A stretch of 30,613 bases of DNA from positions 1 to 30,613 of the IMG/VR virus record IMGVR_UViG_3300043434_000034. One strand, written 5' to 3'. Below the pieces are notes generated by a model that ran no database searches, was not told the origin of the DNA, and was given only the letters and a program-made list of their open reading frames with translations. The position numbers and the translations under genes are program-made. This document shows positions 21,936-28,408 of the stretch, piece by piece; within the stretch, counting starts at the first letter, position 1; each line of letters starts with the position of its first letter. This DNA is from a virus.

Positions 21936-22107
21936 GGCGCCAATCTTCAACTGCAGGTAGTTTATCAAGGCTGGCCGTAGCCCAATAATGGCTGCCATCT
22001 TCGCGTTGGCATAAAACTGCAGGCATCCATGCCTCGCCAATTAAAACCTCAACTTGATCGCTGATTAAAAGGCCATTGCGTTGATGCAATGCATTAGGCA
22101 GGTCCAT
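21805..22107 (-). CDS. Hypothetical protein overlapping a second reading frame
   Basis: A 100-residue product. The first 57 residues (ISDQVEVLIGEAWMPAVLCQ, GSHYWATASLDKLPAVEDW) look like a compact beta domain. The last 43 overlap the 46-residue basic gene out of frame and are low-complexity (Lys, Arg, Ser), so they may be unconstrained. The start at 22107 overlaps the head-protein stop by 14 bases. No family is recognised. An indel that moved the true stop is an alternative explanation for the long overlap. Confidence 0.55.
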   Translation of the reverse strand: MDLPNALHQRNGLLISDQVEVLIGEAWMPAVLCQREDGSHYWATASLDKLPAVEDWRHAVETGQVTGCSISQHQKRDEKRETAKASGSNRTRKSRQITQG

Positions 22108-23308
22108 ATCGTGCGCGTAGCTGTTCTAAGGTTAACTCTGACCCATCATCGCGGACTAGTTTGGCGATGGCTTGCGATGGCCCGCGATCTTTTGCAATTC
22201 TTCTGAAGTATTTTGCCTTTTGAGCGCCCAGTGCTTGCGCTTGCCGGGCTAAAAGATCTGCGTCGGATTCGCCCTTTTGCTTGTTTGCTAGCCAATCACC
22301 ATAAGACACATCCGCCGGCACCATGCCGCCCGCTGCTGCACGCTTGCTTGGCGGTGGTGGGTCAAAGCCCAGCTCTTTATAGTCGATTACCGGGACTGTA
22401 GTCGACCTGCAGTTAAAGTGCTGCGGCGGTGTTGGACCCTTGCCGTATTTAAACTCTTTGCCATCCAATGCACGGCAAATGCTGCTGGTGCGGGTGTCCA
22501 GTGTTGCCACATAACGATACTTCTTAGTGATGTCTTGATTCGCTTCGTACACCTGCTGGCTAGCTGCATTAGCTACTTGGTTAATGCTGGTGCGCACTAG
22601 CGTAACGATCTGGTTGTCGGCTACTGCTGTTGCTTGCCCGCCTGCTGCTACCAGCTGCTTCACGGTCTTGGCCTGCTCGCCAAACTCAAGATTGCCAACT
22701 AGCCGCTTGGCAATAGCTGGCGTCGGTTCACCGGTTAGCAAGCCTTGCCGTACCACCTGCGAGAACCGCTCGGACTGGTCAACTGCAATGCCACGGAATG
22801 ATTTGCTGACAACCTCGCCGTTGGGCAGCGTGATGGTGGCACCTTGCGCTGCGGTGAGGCTGAATGTTTGCGGTGCACCTTGCACGGCTGCAAACAGGTC
22901 ATCGCTTAATGCGACCACGTTGATTTGCGTTGGATCCGTGGTGACCACGGACTGTGCAAACTGCGGGCTGATTTCAACGGTGCGCACTGCATCACGAGCG
23001 CCTGCCGGCAATGCACGCCGCAGTTGATCGGTTACAAATTCTGATTGCAATTGCGCGATGCCTTGCAACTCCAACGCAGTCAGCTCTGTTGCATCGCCCG
23101 CCCATGTACCGAGCGAGTCCTTGAGCTGCGCAAGGATCGCCCGCAGCCGTGCTGCCTTGACTGGCGCCGACAGCTCATCAATGGTGCGCAGTTGATTGAC
23201 TGCATCAATGATGATGTCGTTGTAGGCATTGATGACACGCCGCGCAACGCTATTGCTGTAGCGATTTAAGTCGATTGCATTGCGGTATAGCGCTTCCGGT
23301 GTGCTCAT
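22094..23308 (-). CDS. Mu gpF / SPP1 gp7-like minor head protein
   Basis: A 404-residue protein. The C-terminal half has the Phage_Mu_F motif: YVATLDTRTSSICRALDGKE (267-286), GPTPPQHFNCRSTTVPVI (291-308), with Cys278, His297 and Cys300 in the expected order. The N-terminal 250 residues are helical. These proteins enter the procapsid with the portal and help head assembly or DNA injection. The gene sits after the portal, as in SPP1 and Mu-like phages, and overlaps the small upstream gene by ATGA. Confidence 0.9.
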   Translation of the reverse strand: MSTPEALYRNAIDLNRYSNSVARRVINAYNDIIIDAVNQLRTIDELSAPVKAARLRAILAQLKDSLGTWAGDATELTALELQGIAQLQSEFVTDQLRRALPAGARDAVRTVEISPQFAQSVVTTDPTQINVVALSDDLFAAVQGAPQTFSLTAAQGATITLPNGEVVSKSFRGIAVDQSERFSQVVRQGLLTGEPTPAIAKRLVGNLEFGEQAKTVKQLVAAGGQATAVADNQIVTLVRTSINQVANAASQQVYEANQDITKKYRYVATLDTRTSSICRALDGKEFKYGKGPTPPQHFNCRSTTVPVIDYKELGFDPPPPSKRAAAGGMVPADVSYGDWLANKQKGESDADLLARQAQALGAQKAKYFRRIAKDRGPSQAIAKLVRDDGSELTLEQLRARYGPA

Positions 23309-23559
23309 CGTTCGATGCCAAGATCTTCCGGTTGATAGCCGCTGCGGATGCTGACATTAGCGCCTTGATTCAATGCGGTGCCAACCAATGCCGCAAATGC
23401 GTCGTAACCGTTCTGGCCATCTTCAAACAAGATGGTTTCGTCTACTTCATCAGGCTTGCCTTGCTTGTACCAGCTGATGCGCACGATCGCTAAAACATCT
23501 TCCGGCAATGCGCTGACGTGATAATCAAGCTCTTGCCTCCTCGGTTTCTTCGGTTCCAT
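23305..23559 (-). CDS. Small hypothetical protein after the portal
   Basis: The open frame extends to 23625, but the likely start is ATG 23559 (84 residues) or 23568; earlier codons lie inside the portal gene. Content: PRRQELDYHVSALPEDVLAI, VRISWYKQGKPDEVDETILF, GYDAFAALVGTALNQG and SIRSGYQPEDLGI. It is a compact alpha/beta protein without a recognisable family. It overlaps the portal by about 35 bases and the next gene by ATGA. Start uncertain, existence likely. Confidence 0.62.
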   Translation of the reverse strand: MEPKKPRRQELDYHVSALPEDVLAIVRISWYKQGKPDEVDETILFEDGQNGYDAFAALVGTALNQGANVSIRSGYQPEDLGIER

Positions 23560-24970
23560 CCAGATCATCAGGTCCACTAGGCGGTCGGTTGTCCAGTCCA
23601 GCAGGTTGAAGATCAAGCCCCGCATTGGCCGTAGCCTCCAGCTCTTCGTCTACGTTAAAGTCATCGCCTAGGACATCACCCTCAGCAAGCTCACGCAACA
23701 GGGTCTCTTGCGTGATGGTGCCTGCAGTGTAAAGCTGCAGCAGCGCCTGGATTTCTTGCGGCTCAAGGCGTGTGCCGAGGAAGTCGCGGTTGACGTAGGC
23801 GCTGCCAGGCGCGGTGTTGTTGCCGATGTACTGCGCATGAAATTGCAGGCAGTTGTCGATCATGTCCTGCACGTTTTGCGCAATGACCATCATGGTGCTG
23901 TCGCCTTGACTGCGGTCGATGCGTTTTGCCTCAGCAGTCTCCGCCGATAACTTCTGCCCGAGCACTGCCGATAGGCCCAACTCGTTGATCTGCGCTGCCA
24001 GCTGCTCAAGCCGACGGAACTGATAGTCAAAACTGCGTCCTTGGGGCTCGATGTATTCCGCGCGGCCATCAGCTGGAAATGCAATCGCTTCACCCGGTCC
24101 AGCGCTGACTTCCTCTGCAGCAGATGGGAAGCCATAGAACGCCAGCATCGGCACAGCGCTGATGTGCAGCTGGTTATCAAGATCGCTCTGGATCTGATAC
24201 GCCTTGAGATTCAGCTCTGCAATGTCCTCTAGCGGCGGGCGTGACTCCATGAAACCATGACGCTGCGCATAGGCAACCGAAAATGGAATCTCGCTCAGGC
24301 TGGTGCGGCCTTCGTCGATGATCTCGAACTCGCCGTTGTCTTGCTTCTGGTGTAACTGAAACTCACCTGGCGTCAGTACGCGGATTTGCTCAACTGCCTT
24401 TTCGCCAAATTCCCCATCGGGCACGTTGACCATTTCAGCCAACCGCAACTGCGTCAATACCTGCCGACCTTCCTGCTGCTCGGCACGCCAGCCAAGGATC
24501 TGCCGTGGCGTGTAGGTCACCCAGTAGGGTCGACCGCCATCAGCAGGTGCATCCACCAGTACACCAACGTGGCCATAACGGACCATCTTGCGGGTGGTTT
24601 CATAGGTCCAGACGTTGAGGTCATTGCCTTGCAGGTCAACATCAAACAACTGCTCGCGGATCACATCTGCAGTGTCATCAAGCCTTACGGGCTTGCGCGT
24701 CAACATGCCAGCCAGCATCCGCTCTAGCCGTTGATAGAACGGCGGGCATACGCTGCGTGCTAAGCGGTTGTCGTAGGACTCATCAAGCTCGCGCGGCTCC
24801 TGCGGCAGATAACGCCGATGCTTGCGGCGCATCCCGTAGGTGCCCTGCAGTAAGTCCTCGATCAGGATCCAATGCGCTTCCTGTGCATACCACGCCGTAT
24901 TGGCATCTTGCACGCGGGTAACACGACGCTGTGCAATCGGACGGTCGTATGCGTTGAAGCCTGTGTACAT
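23525..24970 (-). CDS. Portal protein
   Basis: A 481-residue protein two bases after the large terminase stop. Typical portal content (DUF4055-like group, from memory) includes RRKHRRYLPQEPRELDESYD, PPFYQRLERMLAGMLTRKPV, WVTYTPRQILGWRAEQQEGR and a stem/crown region with QSDLDNQLHISAVPMLAFYG. The C-terminus is acidic and Asp/Glu-rich. It forms the dodecameric DNA gate at the capsid vertex and is the dock for the terminase. Position between terminase and the Mu-F-like protein is standard. Confidence 0.9.
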   Translation of the reverse strand: MYTGFNAYDRPIAQRRVTRVQDANTAWYAQEAHWILIEDLLQGTYGMRRKHRRYLPQEPRELDESYDNRLARSVCPPFYQRLERMLAGMLTRKPVRLDDTADVIREQLFDVDLQGNDLNVWTYETTRKMVRYGHVGVLVDAPADGGRPYWVTYTPRQILGWRAEQQEGRQVLTQLRLAEMVNVPDGEFGEKAVEQIRVLTPGEFQLHQKQDNGEFEIIDEGRTSLSEIPFSVAYAQRHGFMESRPPLEDIAELNLKAYQIQSDLDNQLHISAVPMLAFYGFPSAAEEVSAGPGEAIAFPADGRAEYIEPQGRSFDYQFRRLEQLAAQINELGLSAVLGQKLSAETAEAKRIDRSQGDSTMMVIAQNVQDMIDNCLQFHAQYIGNNTAPGSAYVNRDFLGTRLEPQEIQALLQLYTAGTITQETLLRELAEGDVLGDDFNVDEELEATANAGLDLQPAGLDNRPPSGPDDLDGTEETEEARA

Positions 24971-24972
24971 GA

Positions 24973-26322
24973 TCAGTACAAGCGGATACCCGTGCTGCGT
25001 CCAGCGCCGGCATGGAGTGGGTTGAACTCACGCCACACGAGATAGCCTAATGCGTCATTCATGTGGTCATGCCCGGCATCCTTGTCGGGGTCGCCCTTGT
25101 CGGTGTAGCACTGCAGCTCTAGGCATTCGATCAACCGCTTGCAGCGTTGGTGGATGGTGAGCCGGACTTGACCCTTGCCGTTTTCCAACAAAGCCTGAAC
25201 AGCAGCCACGCGATCACGGACGGGAGGATTTGCGCGTGGTGACTGGTTTGACATGCCGTAGGACTCCAAGATCTGGATATCGGTCTGGCTTGCGTTGGTG
25301 CTGCGGTTGCCACCTGAGGCATCTGGATAGATGTAAATACGCCGCTGCGGATAACGCGCTTGGATTTCTTGCGCCAAGGTGTCCGTGTCATGGGCGCCGC
25401 TGATCTCATCAATCACTAGCAGACTGCTGCCGGTGCGGACGCCGATGATGGCGGACATGTTGCCAATGTTGAAGTCAACGCCGATGCGTAATGGCTCGCG
25501 GTCAAGGTCGGGCAGATCTGATACGACGTGCTTCTCACGGCTGAAGCGGTCGTAAATGGTGCCTGTGGTGAGGTTGACGAACTCTCCATCCAAGTACGCA
25601 CGCAGCAGGTTGGGGTCGTAGTTGGCCTGCAGCCGCTCGATGAAGTCCGGCGGCAGATGTGGGTTGTCTGCTGACCGCATCTTGATCAGCTTGCGGTCTT
25701 GCCGATCCTTGGCATCCTCACTGCCAAACGTGTTCCACATCCAGCGGAACCCCTCTGGCGTGCTAGCAGCCCCAAACTGCCGCACGTTACCGGCACGCAA
25801 GCGGCCAAGGATCTTTGGGAATGCCTTGTTTGCAATGCTGGGCGTCACGGTGTCGATCTCATCCGCAAGCACCCATGCAAGGTTCAAGCCGATGATGCGG
25901 CTCCAGTTCTCGAAGCTGCGGCACAGGATCTTGGTGTCACCGCCTGGCAGGTGCAGCATGTACTCAGGCAATGGGCTAGCGCGGAAGGTGTACGGGATGT
26001 CATACGCCTCCAAGAACTGCTCAAAGTCGTTCTGCCAGATGTCGCGGATTAGCGGGCCGGTAGGTTCCATCACGGCGCCGATAAAGCCTTGATTGGCCGC
26101 AGCCAGCATCACCGCTTTAGCGCACAACGCACGTGTCTTGCCGGCGCCGTAACCAGCTGAGATGCCAATGATCTCAGTGGCAGTGTCATCAACAAACGCA
26201 AGCTGTCCAGGATGCAGGTCAGCGCGGATGCGTTGGATTAAATCGCCGGTATCTTCCTGCGTGGTGACATCCATAAACCCAAGCAGCTTGCCGGGTTCAA
26301 CAATGCCGGCTAGCAGGCTCAC
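24973..26322 (-). CDS. terL: Terminase large subunit
   Basis: A 449-residue ATP-driven packaging motor with a nuclease. Walker A is GYGAGKTR (57-64), Walker B is WVLADEID (150-157) and the coupling region SRSFENW-SRIIGLN lies between them. The RNase H-like nuclease part shows Asp283 (IGVDFN), Glu306 and Asp334 (YPDASG), with a later DHMNDALGYL. The start is GTG at 26322, overlapping the small subunit stop as GTGA; an ATG at residue 17 is possible. The length is normal for the family. Confidence 0.95.
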   Translation of the reverse strand: MSLLAGIVEPGKLLGFMDVTTQEDTGDLIQRIRADLHPGQLAFVDDTATEIIGISAGYGAGKTRALCAKAVMLAAANQGFIGAVMEPTGPLIRDIWQNDFEQFLEAYDIPYTFRASPLPEYMLHLPGGDTKILCRSFENWSRIIGLNLAWVLADEIDTVTPSIANKAFPKILGRLRAGNVRQFGAASTPEGFRWMWNTFGSEDAKDRQDRKLIKMRSADNPHLPPDFIERLQANYDPNLLRAYLDGEFVNLTTGTIYDRFSREKHVVSDLPDLDREPLRIGVDFNIGNMSAIIGVRTGSSLLVIDEISGAHDTDTLAQEIQARYPQRRIYIYPDASGGNRSTNASQTDIQILESYGMSNQSPRANPPVRDRVAAVQALLENGKGQVRLTIHQRCKRLIECLELQCYTDKGDPDKDAGHDHMNDALGYLVWREFNPLHAGAGRSTGIRLY

Positions 26323-26642
26323 GAGATTTCAAACCGCAGCAACTTGGCTTGGTCTTCTAAGGCTTTGATTGCAATGCTCAGATTGCCTTTATCGCGTGCA
26401 AGCCGCTCGTAGTCCTGCAGCCTTGAGATAGCAGAAGCCAGCCACTGCGGGCGTTCCAACTCCGCATCAAGCTGCTGGAGTTGGCGAGCGCGGGCCATGT
26501 AATTTTCGGCTTGGCGCTCGCCAACATTCCACTGCTCCGCACAGTATCGAATGATTTGTGTGCGGCTATAAGCACGCAACAGGAGATCGTAAACGGTGTT
26601 AATCCGCTCGTCGATCTCCACGTTGGTGCTTTTTTTCGCCAC
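26319..26642 (-). CDS. terS: Terminase small subunit-like protein
   Basis: A 107-residue helical protein directly ahead of the large subunit. An N-terminal helix-turn-helix-like part (about 12-50: VYDLLLRAYSRTQIIRYCAE, WNVGERQAENYMARA) is followed by a helical oligomerisation region and an end AIKALEDQAKLLRFEIS often seen in TerS-like proteins. It should recognise the packaging site and load the large subunit. The start is GTG at 26642, four bases after the clamp gene stop. Confidence 0.82.
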   Translation of the reverse strand: MAKKSTNVEIDERINTVYDLLLRAYSRTQIIRYCAEQWNVGERQAENYMARARQLQQLDAELERPQWLASAISRLQDYERLARDKGNLSIAIKALEDQAKLLRFEIS

Positions 26643-26646
26643 CGTC

Positions 26647-27690
26647 TTACCCTTTAATTTGCACAGGCATTACCAGATAAGTTACACCATCCATGCCACT
26701 AGGTGTCAGCACCACGGGTGAGGTTGCCGTATTGGCGTGCAGGGTGATGGATTCTGCGGGCTTGAAAGCCTTGATGCCGTCTAGCAGGTAGTGGGCGTTG
26801 AATGCCCATGTGCCCTTTGCGGTGCCTTCCATTGCCAGCAGCTCATGGCCGTTGTTGGCATCGGCTTCAGCGCTGATTTCAAGCCCGATGTTGGTGGCGG
26901 TGAACTTGACGATGGAGTTGTGGGCATCGGCGATGACGGCAACGCGCTCTAGTGCGCGGGTCAAAAGGCGACGATCAACGGTGATGGTGCTGGTGAAGTC
27001 AGTGGGCAGCAGCTTAGCTACATCTGGATAGGTGCCATCTAGCACGCGGCTGTAGATGGTGATGCCATCGCCGGCATCAATGACGGCTTGACCGGCTGCC
27101 ATGGCGATCGTGACCACGCGATCCTGCAGCAGCCGCATGGTGCTGGCGGGCAGTACTACGTCGAGGCCGGCGGGCAGGTCAGTGGGGTAGCGCATGAGGC
27201 GATGCCCGTCAGTGGCTTCCATGTGGCCGCTGCCGAGGTGGATGCCTTGGAGCAGTTGCTTGCTGGCATCAGTGCTGGCAGCTGCCATGCAGGCGCGAAT
27301 ACCAGCGGATAGGTGCAGCTCGCTCGTAGCGGCATCCACAACAGGCAATGCGGGGTAATCCGCCGCATCAGCCGCTGCTAGCCCGTAGGAGCCGCTGAAA
27401 GCGGTTAGAGCGCCATCTGCGAGGGTCAGAGCCTCGTCACCCTCAAAGCGGCTTACAAGGCCAGCTAGGAGCCGATACGGCAGCGCTACAGCGCCATCGG
27501 TCTCCACTGCAGCAGGCAGACCGCTGACGGTAATGCCGAGGTCAAGGTTGAAGCCAGTGATGGACATGGTGCCACCAGCGGCTTGGATGAGGCAGCAGTC
27601 AAGTATCGGGTGTGAGCTGCGCACGCCGACGGCTGGCGCGATGGTACGCAGCGCGTAATCAAGATCAGATTGACAGGTTGTGAGTTTCAT
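26647..27690 (-). CDS. dnaN: DNA polymerase III beta sliding clamp
   Basis: A 347-residue protein with three clamp-like domains, slightly shorter than bacterial DnaN (about 366-390). Family marks: HPIL (27-30), ATDGHRL (159-165), DGTYPDV (218-224), RALERVAVIAD with NSIVKF (245-263), FNAHYLLDGIKAF (297-309) and a C-terminal TYLVMPVQI corresponding to the AYVVMPMRL end of E. coli beta. It should be a ring that tethers a polymerase to DNA. The start overlaps the preceding stop (ATGA). No polymerase or clamp loader lies in the window, so it may work with host components. Confidence 0.93.
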   Translation of the reverse strand: MKLTTCQSDLDYALRTIAPAVGVRSSHPILDCCLIQAAGGTMSITGFNLDLGITVSGLPAAVETDGAVALPYRLLAGLVSRFEGDEALTLADGALTAFSGSYGLAAADAADYPALPVVDAATSELHLSAGIRACMAAASTDASKQLLQGIHLGSGHMEATDGHRLMRYPTDLPAGLDVVLPASTMRLLQDRVVTIAMAAGQAVIDAGDGITIYSRVLDGTYPDVAKLLPTDFTSTITVDRRLLTRALERVAVIADAHNSIVKFTATNIGLEISAEADANNGHELLAMEGTAKGTWAFNAHYLLDGIKAFKPAESITLHANTATSPVVLTPSGMDGVTYLVMPVQIKG

Positions 27691-27893
27691 TGTCCGGCAG
27701 CACGGGTGAGGCTGGTGATGATGCGGTCGTAATCGCTCTGGAAACTGGCGACAAGCTCAGCCGGTATTGGCTGCCGGTCATCAATGGCGTTGTCTTCTAT
27801 TGCAGCGGCGTATGCCACTGCTTGGGTCATGGCGTCATGCAGCCGATTGATCACCGGTTGCTGTTTGGCTGGGATGTAAATGAGCGATGACAT
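27687..27893 (-). CDS. Small hypothetical protein before the clamp gene
   Basis: From ATG at 27893 the product has 68 residues: MSSLIYIPAKQQPVINRLHD, then AMTQAVAYAAAIEDNAIDD and a C-terminal helix VASFQSDYDRIITSLTRAAG. It is mostly helical and unrecognised. The longer frame from 27968 runs antisense-like through the RHH gene and looks less natural. It overlaps the RHH-like gene by 59 bases and the clamp gene by ATGA. Possibly a replication accessory, by place only. Confidence 0.6.
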   Translation of the reverse strand: MSSLIYIPAKQQPVINRLHDAMTQAVAYAAAIEDNAIDDRQPIPAELVASFQSDYDRIITSLTRAAGQ

Positions 27894-28116
27894 ATGCAAC
27901 AAGAGTTTCCACGTGTCGGCGGTTGAGGTCACCACGCATGAACGTGCAGGCGTCCGCAACCAGCGCATGGTAAGCCGCCGTGCTCAATCCTGCAACACCC
28001 CCAGCACTCAACGCACGCTGCCGGATCAGATGCGCACGTGGGATGCCATGGGCAGCAGCTTCGGCGTTCAGCCGCGCCAAGTCGGCGTTGGTGACATTGA
28101 GCTTGATTTCGGGCAT
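27835..28116 (-). CDS. Ribbon-helix-helix-like DNA-binding protein
   Basis: A 93-residue protein. Residues 1-37 (MPEIKLNVTNADLARLNAEA, then HGIPRAHLIRQRAL) show a short beta strand, a helix, a turn and a second helix in the ribbon-helix-helix order of CopG/Arc/MobC-like regulators (compare the common GRSRSELIREAL ending). The rest is helical. It lies next to an array of short repeats just upstream, the usual arrangement for an RHH protein and its operator or partition site. Autoregulation or replication control is inferred. Confidence 0.68.
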   Translation of the reverse strand: MPEIKLNVTNADLARLNAEAAAHGIPRAHLIRQRALSAGGVAGLSTAAYHALVADACTFMRGDLNRRHVETLVAYVIAHLHPSQTATGDQSAA

Positions 28117-28264
28117 TTGGATTTGGTGGCTGGCGGCGAATCGTAGCTGTAGCGCGGTTTCTGACGGTTCTGACGGTCTCTTACGGTAAGCGTAAGACTC
28201 TAAAACCGCTGCGCCGCAAGGGGTTTGCCCTCCTTCTTACGTTTCTAACGGTAAAAAAGGTATA

Positions 28265-28273
28265 TGTGTATAA
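28265..28273 (-). promoter_or_regulatory. DnaA box match TTATACACA
   Basis: On the minus strand the bases read TTATACACA, which fits the consensus TTATNCACA exactly and is the same as one of the E. coli oriC boxes. It lies in the AT-rich part of the repeat region. A single 9-base match can occur by chance, so weight comes from the context. Confidence 0.55.
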
Positions 28274-28319
28274 GAGAAAACCACCTACCTGTGCAACCCT
28301 GCTCTCCTCTTCTCTTATA
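28269..28319. repeat. 10-bp perfect inverted repeat
   Basis: TATAAGAGAA (28269-28278) and TTCTCTTATA (28310-28319) are perfect inverted copies with a 31-base spacer. The left arm overlaps the DnaA-box match. It may be part of an origin, a dimeric operator or a cruciform. Confidence 0.8.
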
Positions 28320-28408
28320 GGGGATATGTTTCCAGAAACCGTCAGAAACGTCAGAAACGTCAGAACCCGCACCAGCACTGGGCTGGGGGGTCTTACGCCT
28401 TCTTACGG

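Larger units (their letters stand above)
28159..28408. repeat. Array of 9-bp TTCTNACGN repeats, candidate origin or operator region
   Basis: The 292-base gap 28117-28408 has no convincing gene. It holds ten 9-base units. Plus orientation: TTCTGACGG (28159, 28168), CTCTTACGG (28178), TTCTTACGT (28234), TTCTAACGG (28243), GTCTTACGC (28390), TTCTTACGG (28400). Inverted orientation: CCGTCAGAA (28339), ACGTCAGAA (28348, 28357). Several sit head to tail with no spacer. Also present are an inverted pair CTTACG/CGTAAG (28180-28196) and an AT-rich stretch 28250-28280. The last unit abuts the primase stop codon. Confidence 0.85.

Noticed and set aside
21936-22040. Longer start for the 46-residue basic protein
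   Set aside because: The extra 35 residues are antisense-like shadow sequence of the 100-residue gene; the family start is MPLK.
28181-28378. 65-residue leftward ORF over the repeat region
   Set aside because: Its sequence (LTFLTFLTVSG) only reflects the 9-bp repeats and it overlaps the inverted repeat and DnaA box. No start signal or family.
28159-28408. CRISPR array
   Set aside because: Units are only 9 bp, occur in both orientations and have no regular spacers.
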